Made by a program: the position numbers and the translations under genes
Part shown: positions 37,530 through 50,202 of the stretch, in pieces
Numbering within the stretch: position 1 is the stretch's first letter
Layout: the number at the start of each line of letters is the position of its first letter
Source of the DNA: Corella eumyota
Taxonomy: Eukaryota > Chordata > Ascidiacea > Phlebobranchia > Corellidae
Direction: 5' to 3'
Length of the DNA stretch: 64,000 nt
NCBI GenBank assembly: GCA_963082875.1
Contig: OY720097.1
Coordinates: forward strand, 5,340,501 to 5,404,500
The notes under the pieces: model-generated
Databases searched by the model: none
What the model saw: the letters and a program-made list of their open reading frames with translations, nothing else
Told to the model about the DNA's origin: nothing

Positions 37530-39964
37530 ATGCCTACTGTTACTGAAACTCGATGGGGGCATTGGGGTCTACCTAGCCCCACCCCTGCTTGGACAGATTC
37601 ACCTCCAAAGGTAAAACAATTTTGGGAGTCTTTAACAAAACGTTAATTTAAAATATTGCTACAAAATTTGGAACAAACAAAATTGTTTAATAATGTTGTT
37701 TGTTATTACAAATAAACGATATAAATATAAATAAATCATCACTAATACTACCTTTGTTTTTAAAATTAAATTTGTGTATTTTTTTAATCTTAATTTTAAT
37801 ATTAGGTAAAAGAATACAAAATCATGTGATTTTGTAAAAAAATCGATATGATTACTTGAATTACTGTTTAAAAAGCGAGAACGCAAATAGTTTATTCAAT
37901 GCAACTGCTTTGATGATTTTAAATTATATCTAATTTTCTAACAATACGCTTTAAGTGCGTAACAATACCTTTTAATTCACCATAAAGGTAATGTATTTTG
38001 TTGCAGTTGCATGGTGAAACTGGGGGTTTGCTTAAACATGGGTACGAAGACACTCTGAAGTGGTATTATAAACGAGCCACGAACCAATCCGACAAAGATC
38101 ACTGCGTAAAACTTTTAACACAGTTTCAAGTACAGAAGGAAGCGAAGCGTATAAAGCGTTTGGAATTACCTGAAAGACCGCGCACTGCTCCCAGACGAAT
38201 ACAACAAGATAAAATTCCAGTGAAGCCAGCTTTAACTCCCACTGTAACCAACGTTAACTTAGAACAAATTAAGCGCGACGCTTACTTGAAACAACTCCAG
38301 TCTATTCAGCGACTGTCAAGGCCGAAATCTCGACCTAATTCTTCGAGGCAGGCTATTATTAAATCCGAGCGTGCTAAAGATTACAAAACTTGTCCGAGAC
38401 CAAAATCCGCAATGGCAGACATAGGTATATTAAAATTAACTTCTTTATAAATGATTACATTCATAACTAAGTTTAACGATTGGTTTACGAAGTAAATTAG
38501 CGTAATTTTTTGCAGCAACGATTTTATTGTATTTTTACATTTCTTATAGCATTCTTTTAACAGCGAAATAAAATAGCAACAGCGAAATAAAAACCGCTTA
38601 ATTTTTTTAAAACTTAATTGTTTTGGTACTCGAAATTTGTTAGGTTTTGGTTTTATTTTTTTTAAACCTTTTTATACATATTTATAATCTAGGAAGGAGA
38701 CGTGTAAATGATCCTTATCTTACCACCCACGAGTCTGAGTTTTCAGGGTATCCGACTGGTTTGTATGCAGAGGCTACTAGGCCAATGTCTTCCAAGGGTT
38801 TCACAGCACCTTTTCAGATTGGTGATCCCGTTGGGGGTACGACCTGTCAGGACGAGTTCTCTTGGAAAACCTGCAAACCAGTAGACCCGATCAGATCCGG
38901 AACATCGTCTGGAAACAGGAATAATAATCCTCATCCTCACGAGGTTGTTATGATAAATGATTAAAAGTATTTGACAAGAATAAATCGATTTTTTGTTGTC
39001 TTCTTTGTTTGTCTTCTTTTTTTCCAGAAATACATCTCTGGCTTGTCAGCCTTATCATTTTTCTGTTTTTTTAAATTAAAGAGGCTATTGTTATATTCTT
39101 TTTTTATAGTCGTTTATGGTTTGGAGACTTCCAAACAAAACAGCTGATGGCATGCTAGCGGCACCAGCCAATAATCTTGGATACAAAGCTCTTTGCAATG
39201 GAGTACTTGATCAAATTATAAAAGATCAACATAAGTCTACCTATCAGAATGATTATCTTGGTATACCACAAGGTAAACTCAAACTGCTTAAACATTTTTT
39301 TTAAACTTTGACTGTTGGATATTCAAGTGTTAAGATAAATTTTTTTTTTTTAATTTTAAAACTGTTATTTGTTTAGGATTTATGGCTTAATGAAATGTTT
39401 ACTTAACTTAGCGAAAATATGAAAAAACGATGTTACTAAAATATATTTTTGTTTTTAGGTTATCAAGTTAAGGAAGCAATCGATGCACCAAAAGACTGGC
39501 GACAGTCAGTACCACGACCGAAGCACACAACTGTTCGTCATTCGTACGGCAAACCTGTTCAACAACCTGAACTAGCTGGAAACACCTCAAGATATGGTTG
39601 CAATAAAAAGAAAATGATATCAGCTCTTGGCGCAGGTTGGTAAATTTGCTTTATTTTAATAAAGGGTTTTATTATTATATTATATTGATTTTATTTCATT
39701 TTGTATTTACATATGATTTCTGTATGTTGAATTTTGGCATTGGAAATGTTTGTTTTTAAATATATTACACTTGTAAGTTAAACATGAAATCTGTTTGATG
39801 TTAAATTAAAACAACTCTTTGATTCACCCTGTTTGTGTTTAGTGCCAACTGTTACTAGAGACCATGTGCTAAATCGTGAGTTGATCAAGGGAAAAACTAC
39901 TTACGATACTGCTTTTAGACCAAGCTGTAGTCAGCCAGATCTTGATAAACTTTTAAAAGCTTAA
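37530..39964 (+). CDS. TEX26: TEX26-like protein
   Basis: Six exons: 37530-37610, 38007-38424, 38693-38943, 39110-39272, 39459-39635, 39843-39964; 403 residues against about 289 in human TEX26. Similarity to human TEX26 is recalled, not searched. DPYLTTHESEF matches the opening repeat, CQDEFSWKT matches QYSDEYTWKS, FMVWRLPNK matches the FLWTLP block, STYQNDY and YQVKEAID match the later repeats, and TSRYGCNKKKM with VPTVTRDHVLN matches the C-terminal block. The repeated Y/F-acid-Y/F-type motifs resemble those of sperm and cilium microtubule-associated proteins, but the biochemical role of TEX26 is not established. Exon 2 adds a basic Arg/Pro-rich N-terminal extension (about residues 28-165) absent from human. 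The ATG chosen is the first in an open exon joined in phase. Confidence 0.82.
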
Positions 39965-40090
39965 ACCAACCAGAGAGTTCTGGATCGATTTTTACGTTAC
40001 TCTAAAGTTGATGGTATGTATTAAGAATACTTCTTACGACCAACGACATTGACAACACAAAATTTTGTGTACAAAATAAGCGATGTATAC

Positions 40091-40370
40091 TGGCAGCATG
40101 GTGTAATGGTCAGAACTCTTGGCTCCACTACATAAAGGTCCTGGGTTTGATCATCACTTCTCTTATGCTGTAGCGGCCTTAAGTTAGGCGCTAAAAACGG
40201 TATGAACTCTAGCTGATCCAATCAGCAGTTTAAATATCAGGCAATTGTAATCTATTAAATCCCAAACAGCTAAAGGGTACTCAAAACTGGGTCGAGGTAA
40301 CTAATATTACTCTATGTTTAAGTCGTGAAGCGGATCTTTCTACATCCGAGGATAAATACATGGTAAAAAC
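40091..40370 (+). mobile_element. tRNA-derived SINE downstream of TEX26
   Basis: Head GGCAGCATGGTGTAATGG, B-box GGGTTTGATC, shared body with GGTCGAGGTAAC and a CATCCGAGGATAAATACA tail. It separates the TEX26 gene from its tandem copy. Confidence 0.85.
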
Positions 40371-41028
40371 TAATCTTGTAAATTTTATTTTAGTTAATCA
40401 AGAAAGGGAAACTTAGAAAAATCACGAAGCAAAATACACAAATAAAAAAATTGCTGCCCATTATAATTACACTTTTAGATTACTGATACAACTTTAAGCT
40501 ACTTTTCGCACGAGATTAATTATTCATTTTATATGATTAAATTTATTTTAATAAAAAAAAGTAATTAGCCATTTGATTATAATATAATTAATACAATACA
40601 ATTAATAGAGAAAATTTATAGAGTTGATGTTTTTTGGCTTATAACTTTAATATAAAAAACTTTAATTTAAAATGACAATAAATGCAAATCAACAAAATTT
40701 TAAGAACGTTTGTTTTAAAATGAATTTATAAAATCGACCTTAAAAAATTAGCAGCTTTTTTAAAACAGAATGTATAAAAACAATTAAATAGTGTGATGTA
40801 ACATTTGCTAAAAAAGTTTTAAAATTATAAATTTATATTCAAAAACGATAAAATTTGAATTTTTGATTTTTAAAAAAAGTTTCGACGACTAAACAATTCG
40901 TTATGTCAGGTAATTTGTTTTAAAATTAGTGGTTTGTTTATTTTTATGCAAAAGTTATTTCTAAACTAATATAACGCCGGATAGGCTAGCCTTATTCTAC
41001 TTCCTTATAAACGTTATCTAATTTAAAG

Positions 41029-41905
41029 CTAAACTGCTACCTCAAAAGAAGCTGTCGTCACTTGGTATAAGCACCTCACAAGACGATTACTCATGGAAAG
41101 CTCCATCTTCAATAGTTAGGTCAATTAACAGATCAAGAAATAACCCGCATCCCTTAGAAGTAAAAATGCAAAACTTTGGCTATAGGCTATCTAAGTTTTG
41201 TTAATAATTGTGCACAGACTTTACTTTTTTAGTCGTTTATGGTTTGGAGGGCCTCATGAAGTACATTAACCTCAATATCAAACTCTACGTCTACGCTTCG
41301 ACCAGAGCGACAGAAAAGGTGGGTTCAAAGTGACGATATGGACCAAATTACAATCGAAGAACCGAAGACGACTTATCGAAATGATTACATTTACGAATGG
41401 ATAGTAAAAAGGCCAAAGAAAAATTACAGTAAACTAAAATTTTAAAGGTTTATTTAGTTAATGTTAAATAATTTATTTATTTCTTATCATAGCCCTATCT
41501 GCCAGGCCTGACTGTCTTCGAACTCCTAAAAACCCTTTAAATACAACGACAAGAATTTCTTATGCAAAACCCGAATCATGTCTTTTATTGACAGGCAACA
41601 CTTCTAGATATGGCTGCAACAAAAATAAAATGTTTCCAGCATTAGGGGCAGGTATAAATAATTAATTATATTAGGTTTAAATCAAAATACGATTAGCAAA
41701 ATAAGTCATTTTTAAATTAAAATATGCCATTAACTTAGTTCCTGCTGTCACTTTGTCAAATCGAAAAAATGGTAATTTGTTTACTATGGAGACATCTTAT
41801 GAACATGCTTTTCGGAATGCATTCACAGACAAAAATGTAATAAGCTTGCCCAATTTCTCTCCACATTCTAATTGCAGCACGCAATCTCTAGAAACATGTG
41901 TTTGA
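41029..41905 (+). pseudogene. 5'-truncated tandem copy of the TEX26-like gene with one in-frame stop
   Basis: Four exons correspond to exons 3-6 of the upstream gene with identical phases: 41029-41159, 41233-41428, 41493-41651, 41739-41905. Shared landmarks are SQDDYSWKA, SFMVWR, TYRNDY, NTSRYGCNKNKM with ALGAG, and a final SYEHAFR block with its own stop. I found no counterpart of exons 1-2 or the first half of exon 3 in 40.4-41.0 kb. A TGA at 41257-41259, nine codons into the second exon, is the only in-frame break. Splice sites and two overlapping AATAAA signals (41912-41922) are intact. It could be a young pseudogene, a gene with an alternative structure, or a polymorphic or mis-sequenced allele. 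Confidence 0.75.
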
Positions 41906-42407
41906 TATTTAAATAAAATAAACTTATACATTACATTGTGTTATATTATATAAATTGAATATATTAAACTAAATATAAAAACATGTCAAACGGTTTTAAG
42001 ATGACAACCTTAATAATAAAGTTTTAGATAGTTTGTAAGTAATATTTGGAAACACTGGATAGATAATACGCATGACTTAGTTCTGATTTGTTTATTTTAT
42101 TGTCTTTCGTCTAATTTTTTTTTGCAAGTTTGTTGTTAAATTTTTAAAGATAAAAGTAATAAGTTCGGGTTTTTCTTAAATTTTTAATATGTTCTACGAA
42201 TAAGAATTATTTTTTAATATACAATGTTGTAAAAATCTCAATAAACTTACGTTGTCTTTAGTTTAAAAGGGCAAATCCTGAGATTATATAAAGCCAAAAC
42301 GCGCGAATTTTTAAACTAAGAAAATAATCTTAAAAATTATGTTGAATTTTGCAGATTTATGCTATAAGCCGTTTTAGTTAATTATTATAAGATTTTAATT
42401 TTATTAA

Positions 42408-45400
42408 ATGCCACCAAGAAGTTTTAAAGTTTTAAATGTTGCTGAAAAAAATGATGCTGCAAAAAGAATTGCTGACATTTTATCCAACCACAGTTTTAAC
42501 AGAGTAAGTCTTGGATCTCTATTAGTTTCGCACGCCCTACATAAACAGGGTGTGTAACCAAAATGCGGCACATGTAATTAAACAAAAAGGTTGCATAAAT
42601 TAAACCCTTACCCTAACCCTCACATGTTCAGTTTACCCATTAACACATCTGACTCGTAAAGCGGACTAAGTTATACTCATTGAAACATATTTCAACTAAT
42701 TTTTAATGTCTGGTTGAACAATTGCCATACTTTGGTTATAACGCCTTGTTAAATTCGGGCGTGCGAAAGTAATAGAGATCCTAAGTCTTTTGTTTAGGAT
42801 TTAATTCTAAAAAACTTTTAAATCAATAAAAATTAAAATAATGTTTTCATTTTGCAAACCCTAATTAAATGAAAAAATTTAAATATTATAGTTAAGCCAA
42901 TAACTGAATAACCTATCTTCAAAAAGAAAATTTTATTTCCACTGCTCCTATGCTGTACAGCTGTAGCGCTCTTGAGTAAGGCGTTATTAACCGTTTAAAT
43001 TCCTGGTGAGCCAGCACTTAATCAGCAGCATAATCACCAAGCAATTATATTCTATATATTATTCCAAACTACTGAAGGCAACTTGAGGCTGGGTCGAAGT
43101 AACTAATGTTACTCTATGTTTAGGTTGCGCATTCGACCTTTCCACATCGAGGATAAAGACAATATACAAAAAAATACAAAAATTGAATCTAATTATATAT
43201 TATACTGTTTATTAAAAATTTAAAAGTATTTTTTATTTTATTGCAGCGAGAAGGCTTTTCTCGTTTTAACAAAATATACGAGTTTGATTATTTTATGTTA
43301 AACCAACAATGTCAAATGATTATGACTTCACTTTCTGGTCATATGATGGGGTATGATTTTGAGGGAAACTATAGAAAATGGTGGGTGAATATATTCTGTG
43401 TTTTAAATTAATAAAAGGGCTTTGAAAGTAATTTGATTGTAGTGGCTGTTGTTATAATAAATAATTTTTTTTATATTGGATAATTTTAGTTGTGCAAATT
43501 AGTATATAAATAATATATTTAAACTAGGAATGGATGCCACCCTGTTAGTTTATTCGATGCCAAATTAAGAAAGCAAGTAAATGAAGGCATGGTTGATATT
43601 AAAGTAAGTTTGATAAATTAAGTATTTTTTAACTCTTGAAACAAAAATTTTCTTTCTATTATAATTTATAAGTTAGACTCGGTTTCAAAAATTGCAATAA
43701 GGCAGGTTAATTATCATCAAAAAAATTTTATTTTTGGTATGTGAAAAATGATTGGTTAACTTACCTTTGAATATGATTAATGGTAGTGTAATTTACTTAT
43801 TGAATTCTTTTTAGAGAACTTTGGAAAAAGAAATACGATCATGTAAAGTGTTGGTGGTGTGGACAGATTGTGATAGAGAAGGAGAGAATATTGGTTATGA
43901 AGTGATTGATATTTGTAGAAATATTCAACCAAATATACAAATCTATCGAGCAAAGTTTTCTGAGATAACTCATAGGTTTGTATAATCTGCTTTACCTGTA
44001 TAAACACAATAACAAAGATAAAGAATCTAATACTATCACTAAATATGCTTTTTTGTAAGTTAACATGCAATCGTTTTTTTTTTTTTTTTAATTTTTGTTT
44101 GCTAAAAGTATTTTATTTTTATAGATCAGTAACAGGGGCTTGTAGGAATCTTGCAATACCAGATGAAAGAGTTAGTAATGCTGTGGATGTACGACAAGAA
44201 CTCGATCTTCGTATCGGTGCAGCTTTTACAAGATTCCAAACCTTGCGGTTACAAAAAGTTTTCCCCAACAAGTTATCGGACAGATTAATCAGTTACGGAA
44301 GTTGTCAGTTTCCAACTCTTGGTTTTGTTGTGGAAAGATATAAAGCGAGAGAAAATTTTCAAACAGAAGTTTTTTGGAAAATTGAAGGTATAAAATTATT
44401 TTTTTTTAAATAGTAATAACATTTCTGTTGTAAATCTGATTATTACGAAATCTAAATAGAATTATTTTTTAAGTTGACCACATATCTGCTAATGAAATTG
44501 GTGAGCAAACTAAAGCAAATTTCTCTTGGAAGCGGAATCGACTTTTTAATGAGCTCGCTTGCCAAATACTTTATGATCAATGCTCAGAAGAACCCAGGAT
44601 AGCCAGAGTGATCGATATTAAAAGTAAACCCAAGAGAAAATGGAGACCTGTAGCAATGGACACTGTAGAGCTGGAAAAATTGTCCAGTCGGAAGTTAAGA
44701 ATAAATGCAAAAGAAACGATGAAAATTGCAGAAAAACTTTACACGCAAGGGTGAGATGGCTTTTAAATTCATTTATTTTTTTAACATAACTGTTTAGTTG
44801 TTAGTTAAAAATTTTTTAGGAATTTTATATTTAAAGTTGTAGTTACTTTATATTTACCTGAAAGCTTCTTAAAAGTTTGTAGGCTTGTGCAAAAAATCCT
44901 TAAATCGCTACGCTATAGCCTACATAAATTTTATACAGAAAAAGTTTGTCTTAATTTTCCAGCGAATTTAGAAACTTTACTTCAATTTTTGTAGGTTTAT
45001 AAGTTACCCTCGTACAGAAACCAACATTTTTCCCAAAGATATCAACTTATCCAATTTGGTCGAAGAGCAAACACAACATAATAATTGGGGAAATTTTGCA
45101 CAGAGTTTACTCGAATTAAATGAAGGTCCCATCCCAAGAAATGGCAACAAAACTGACAAGGCCCATCCACCTATTCACCCAACTAAATTCACATCTAGTT
45201 TGTCTGTGAGTAGTTTGGATAAACATTTTTGTTTGTTTATATATACTTAATAATTTTTTAAAAAGGCAAGCGAGTTTTTTTATCTGTGTTATAAGTAACA
45301 AAGCATTGTATTTTTTTTTTATATATCTTTATTCTTGATGTGGGAAGGTTTAATGCTTGACTTAAACATAGAGTAACATCAGTTACGCCAACCCAGTCTC

Positions 45401-48400
45401 GAGTTGCCAATGGCAGTTTGGGATATAGATTATAATTGCCAAATAATTAAGCTGCTGATTTGGTGCTGGCTCAGCAGGAGTTTGTACCGTTTATAGCGCC
45501 TTACCCAAGGGAGCCACAACATGAGATCATTGGGGATCGAATCCTAGACATCATGTAGTGTAGAAAGTGTTCTGACCACTACATTACACTGCTGGTTATT
45601 TGCTGTAATATAACATAGAAAAAGTTGAATTGTAATTTATAGTACTTATAATATAAAAATTTTTTGTTAAATATCTTACAGGGTAATGAGGCCAAAATTT
45701 ACGAACTTATTGTCAGACACTTTCTAGCTTGTTGTCATAGAGACGCAGAGGTATAAAACCTATTTTCCTATTAACTAATATCAATTATTCAAAAATGTTT
45801 TCTTTTATTTAAATTGTTGTTTTTCCTTCAGGGCCATGAGACGGTTGTAGAAATAGAGCTAGGTGGAGAGAGATTTACTGCACAAGGTCTTGCTATAATT
45901 GCAAGAAATTATCTGGAGGTTTATCCTTATGACAGATGGAATGCTAAGGTAAGTAACTTAATATGAAAAAAATTAAATAGTTTTGTCTCATTAAAAGTGT
46001 ATAATATCTTACTTATGGCCACTACAGCATGGAAGCAGTAAGAATCAAACCCAGAATGTTTTTTTTATTGATGACTTGTTGTATTTTTCACTATGTATTG
46101 TTTTAGGTAATTCCTGTGTATTCTATGGGACAAGAATTTGAACCAACACAAATAAATTTAAGAAATGGAGAAACGAATGCCCCACCTTTACTGTCAGAAG
46201 CCGACCTTATTTCTCTTATGGATAAACATGGAATCGGTAAATTTTTTCATCATTACAAAATTTTGTAAGCTGGTTAGTTTTTTTTTAGATACATATTTTT
46301 TAATGTATTTTTTTAGGTACTGATGCTACACATGCTGAGCATATAGAAACCATCAAACAGAGAATGTATGTTGGGTTAACAAACGATCAAAAATTCTTGC
46401 CAGGAGAATTGGGAATGGGATTAGTAGAAGGTAAACTGACATTTTTTAAATTTTTTATTTTTTTTATAAACTCCTTTATATTGTATACCATTATCAAACC
46501 TGTATTCTTCAAAATTTTAATGAATACTTTTGATATTTAAATCGATTTGTCATAGTTTTTGTTATTAAATTTTTTTATACTTCTTAATTATAGTCCACCA
46601 CAGCACTTTTTGACATCATAATTTATTGTTTTCTGCTACAGGATATGATTTGATGGGTTACACGATCTCCAAACCCGAATTAAGAGCCGAATTGGAGGCT
46701 GATTTACAGAAAATATGTACTGGTCAGGAACAAAAAGAAGTTGTACTTCAACGGCATATTATGAAATACAAAACTGTCTTCGAACAAGCTGTTACTAAAG
46801 CAGATAGGTAGGCAAAAATATTTAAAACAAAATCTGACTAATATTTTTTTCCAATTTTTTTGTAGTTTACTAATTAATTTTGTTTTACTTATATCGATTT
46901 AGACTTGACACGGCTCTTGCCCAGTATTTTGGAAATGCGACAAATGTTGTTCAAACTGAAGTCCTCAACCCTAGCAACATATCAGTCCCACTTCGAGTTT
47001 GTCCATATTGTGGACAAGATATGGTGGTTAAACAAAAGCGAGATGGCGGGTAATTTATGTTCCAAATAATTTTGTTATTTATTAAATACATTATATATTA
47101 AAGTGACAAAATTTTTAAATTTTTTGAGGTTCATGGTGTCTTGTATGGGGTACCCAGAATGTAAATGTGTTTGTTTTTTGCCCAAATCAGTGCTGGGAAT
47201 TTCTGTTGATGAATCTATTTGTAGAAACTGTAGACCACAACCTGTACACAAGTATGTTAATATTTTAATATTTAACTCATTTTGGGAAAACAATATCACC
47301 GGCTGTGTAATGTTTAAAATACTTCACTATATGAGATCCTGGGTTTTATTCTTACTGGTTCCATTTAAGGGGGCCCTTTAGTAAGATGATATACAGTGTA
47401 TGAACATCTGCCAAGCAAAAATCAATTAAATTGCTAATTGGCCAATGTATTTAAAATTATTTCAAATTGCCAATAGCAACTTGAGGCTTGATAAGTGCTA
47501 CAAATGGTACTCTATATTAAGGCTGTAAAGCCCTCGCACATATTTAGAATATATATCAAAGGAATATATATATAATATTGCGAAATATAAAATAGGTGTA
47601 ATCTTTTTAAGATTTTTTTTAAATTTTTTTAGTGTGAAATTGAAACTTCAGCGTGGAAGTGTTCCAGCTTATTTTGATTTAGAACAAGTTGTTTGTATTT
47701 GTGGATGTGATCAGGACATCACCAACATACTGGATATCAGGTATTTATCTTCAAAAAAAAAAAATAAGATTTTTTATTAATTTTTAAATTCCTTTTAATT
47801 ATATTTATGATTTTAACCCTTTGTTTAAATATGCTTCGTGAGTTTTTTAAGTAGACAAATAAAATAAAACCTGTTGGATTGAGTAAATTATTAGGTTAGC
47901 CATTCAAGAATTAATCTAGTTATTATAAGTCATAGGAATCAGTTTTTCGAGAACCACTAGTCAATTTTAATTGTTATGTAATATACTTTTTGTCAAATTT
48001 TATTTTGAATATCGGTAAAATATGGTCTTAAGCTGGCATTTTCGCGGCAATTTCGTTACCGACCCCGCGCGTTTTTTGCAGGCCGAACCTTCTGGCCGAA
48101 GCTTCTAGTCCCCACATGGTTACAATTCTCAACTTACATTTGCTTGCAATAATTTACCTGTGCACCACAAACCGCGGTTTTAATTATCTCGTAGGCCTTT
48201 AATATGGACATATATAGATTAATATATATATCGTCCACCAAGCTTCGTTACGTATAAATGTTTAAGCATACTCTTACTTGTAGATTTAGAAACAATCAGA
48301 GTAGTACAAACACCACTACACACACCAGTCGTCGTACAAACACCAACAATACATCAAACCATGGTAACCAGAGAAGAAACCAACGACCACCCTCAGCTGG

Positions 48401-48902
48401 TGTTTTACAAAGTAGAGGGCAAAACACCAATCGACGCTCGCCTGGTGTGAAACGGACGTCGGATGGTAAAAAAAAGAAACCAACTACTGGTTATAATAAC
48501 AACCAGCAGGAGAATGGTACAGAGGCACCAAAATGCAATTGCAACATGGTTGCGATAGAATTAACAGTGCGCAAGGAGGGTCCTAACCAAGGTCGACAGT
48601 TTTATAAATGTGGGAACACTGGAAATGAAGGTTGTAACTTTTTCTCGTGGTCGAATGCGCCAGAAAGGAATAGTTCAAGGACAAATCCACCTCAGAGAAG
48701 ACAACAAAATCCATCTACGAACACTAACCAAAGGTCAGTTAGCACAATAATAAATTAAAAATTAAATATTAAATGACTAACAGTTTTTTAATTTTTAATT
48801 TTTTTTTGCAGTAATACGACAACTTCTCGTCAACGTAAACCACCAACTTGTGGAAACTGTCGTGAAATTGGACATAACAGAAGAAATTGTCCCAATAATT
48901 AA
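42408..48902 (+). CDS. TOP3A: DNA topoisomerase III alpha
   Basis: Seventeen exons: 42408-42503, 43247-43380, 43528-43603, 43815-43975, 44125-44387, 44474-44750, 44995-45205, 45682-45750, 45832-45948, 46107-46236, 46317-46430, 46642-46807, 46903-47049, 47129-47251, 47633-47740, 48284-48733, 48812-48902; 910 residues against about 1001 in human. A type IA enzyme that cuts and rejoins one strand; with a BLM-type helicase and RMI1 it dissolves double Holliday junctions. Toprim residues are visible as NVAEKNDAAK (Glu13) and WTDCDREGEN (Asp120, Asp122). The catalytic tyrosine is Tyr340 in GFISYPRTET. A four-cysteine finger (CPYCGQDM...CRNC) follows near 640-700, then a basic Asn/Arg-rich linker, one GRF zinc finger (from Cys815) and a C-terminal CCHC knuckle (CGNCREIGHNRRNC). 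The chosen start gives MPPRSFKVLNVAEKN and leaves no mitochondrial presequence. Several introns contain SINEs. Confidence 0.97.
42938..43185 (+). mobile_element. 5'-truncated tRNA-derived SINE (TOP3A intron 1)
   Basis: Begins at CCACTGCTCCTATGCTGTA, just past the B-box, and continues through the family body to CATCGAGGATAAAG and an A-rich tail. Confidence 0.83.
45310..45594 (-). mobile_element. tRNA-derived SINE, antisense (TOP3A intron 7)
   Basis: Complete antisense copy: poly-T start, GATGTGGGAAGG, CAGTCTCGAGTTGCC, then GATCGAATCC (B-box) and CACTACATTACACTGC (A-box) on the plus strand. Confidence 0.87.
46017..46056 (-). mobile_element. Fragment of the tRNA-derived SINE (TOP3A intron 9)
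   Basis: About 40 bp match the head-body junction in antisense (CTACAGCATGGAAGCAG and ATCAAACCCAG). The rest of the element is missing. Confidence 0.6.
47298..47556 (+). mobile_element. Diverged tRNA-derived SINE (TOP3A intron 14)
   Basis: Recognisable by GGCTGTGTAATG, GAGATCCTGGGTTTTATTC and the later GCAACTTGAGGCT motif, but many positions have changed. Probably the oldest copy in the window. Confidence 0.7.
48040..48215. other. GC-richer patch in TOP3A intron 15
   Basis: About 175 bp containing CCGACCCCGCGCG and GGCCGAACCTTCTGGCCG (a short inverted GGCC motif) interrupt otherwise AT-rich intron. No ORF crosses it. It may be a regulatory element or the remnant of an unrecognised repeat. 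Confidence 0.35.
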
Positions 48903-50202
48903 ATTGCACCATTTTTTTAACTTGATTTTTTAGGTATTTTTGTTATTGTTCCGTTTTTTTAATTTTTTAAATGTTTTTAATATGTATAATGTTTTTTATG
49001 CATTACATTTTTTCTTATGTCGATTTTACTGCCTTTACTTAAAGAACTACAAAATAAGCATTTTGCTTTACAAATATATATTTTTATTTCAAATTTTGGT
49101 TTGTTTATTTTATAAAAATAGGTATTGAAATATAATTAACTATTATTTTAGATATTTTCTATAGGAAAGCTTACTTTAGCTTTTGTATACAATATCCAGG
49201 TAAAACTTTTTATATTTTTGATTTTTTTAAGTATTTTTGACACCTTTGGTAAGTGGGCCTGCCTCTTCTTAGAATGCAATTATAATCTAATCAATGTCGA
49301 CAATACGATTTTAATCTCTGTCATGGCTGGTGTTCTTAAAGTAAGGCGCCTACGATCTTTTTTTTGTTGTGTCTACATAAGGATTTTTGTTTAAATTAAC
49401 ATAATTTTGTTAATATAAAGACCACATGCAATTACGCCTAACATATAAATACTAATCCAATTTAATTTGTAGTAGTTAGGAAAAACAGCTCGCAGGATGG
49501 CGCACAAGATCAACACAAACCTTTTTGACATTTTTTCTTCTTTTCAACATCATAAGGTAACAATTATATAACTTCAATTTAAAGAAAACATTTAATATCG
49601 TATTGGCAATAATTTAATTTTAATTATTTTATATATTTTTTAAATTTTGATAATCTCAATCAGTTTAAAAAACTTAATCTTTTTCGTGTTAACGTCTTAT
49701 CTTATGTTTGTTTATATTTTCGGGAACGACCTTGGTTAACCTAAACATCCGTCTTGTATGCATTTTTTATTTTGTTCAAGGCTTTATGTAAATTCAGTTG
49801 TTTATTTTACTTTATGCAAATTCCAAAATTTTTAAAATAATTGTATTTGCATAATTTTTTAGTTATGTACTTTTTTAAATAAATATTATTTTTAGGTACT
49901 AATTTTATTTTTTTTAATTTATTACAAATACAATCAAAAATTAAAATATCGAAAATCCTCTTTTTACATTTTGGGAGTTTTTTTTGAAGACCAAATATGT
50001 ATGTGCAATCAAAGTAAATCAACGCTAGTGGGCGCTCGCGACAAAACGTATTAATAGGCTACGCTCATATTTGTTTATGAGCCGGTCCGAGTTATTTTTT
50101 TCCTTTATTTTAGCCGACGGATTGTTTAGCGAGAATACTATCAGTTGTCATTTATTAAAAAGGCCTCGTAGCGGCAAGTGAGCGTAATTTTGATTTATCA
50201 AT
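48903..50202. other. Intergenic region between TOP3A and the ZNF827-like gene
   Basis: Holds the TOP3A 3' UTR and the promoter and 5' UTR of the next gene. The only coding-like signal is the possible exon at 49497-49556. I see no TATA box; GC content rises just before the start codon at 50203. Confidence 0.45.
49497..49556 (+). other. Possible orphan first coding exon
   Basis: An ATG in good context (CAGGATGG) opens 20 codons (MAHKINTNLFDIFSSFQHHK) ending at a donor AAG|GTAACA. It ends in phase 0, whereas exon 2 of the following gene needs an incoming single base, so it cannot be an alternative start spliced to that exon. No partner exon was found. Chance is likely. Confidence 0.2.

Noticed and set aside
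49310-49365. SINE-like words (CTTAAAGTAAGGCGCC) after TOP3A
   Set aside because: Only one short block resembles the family and no head or tail could be found.
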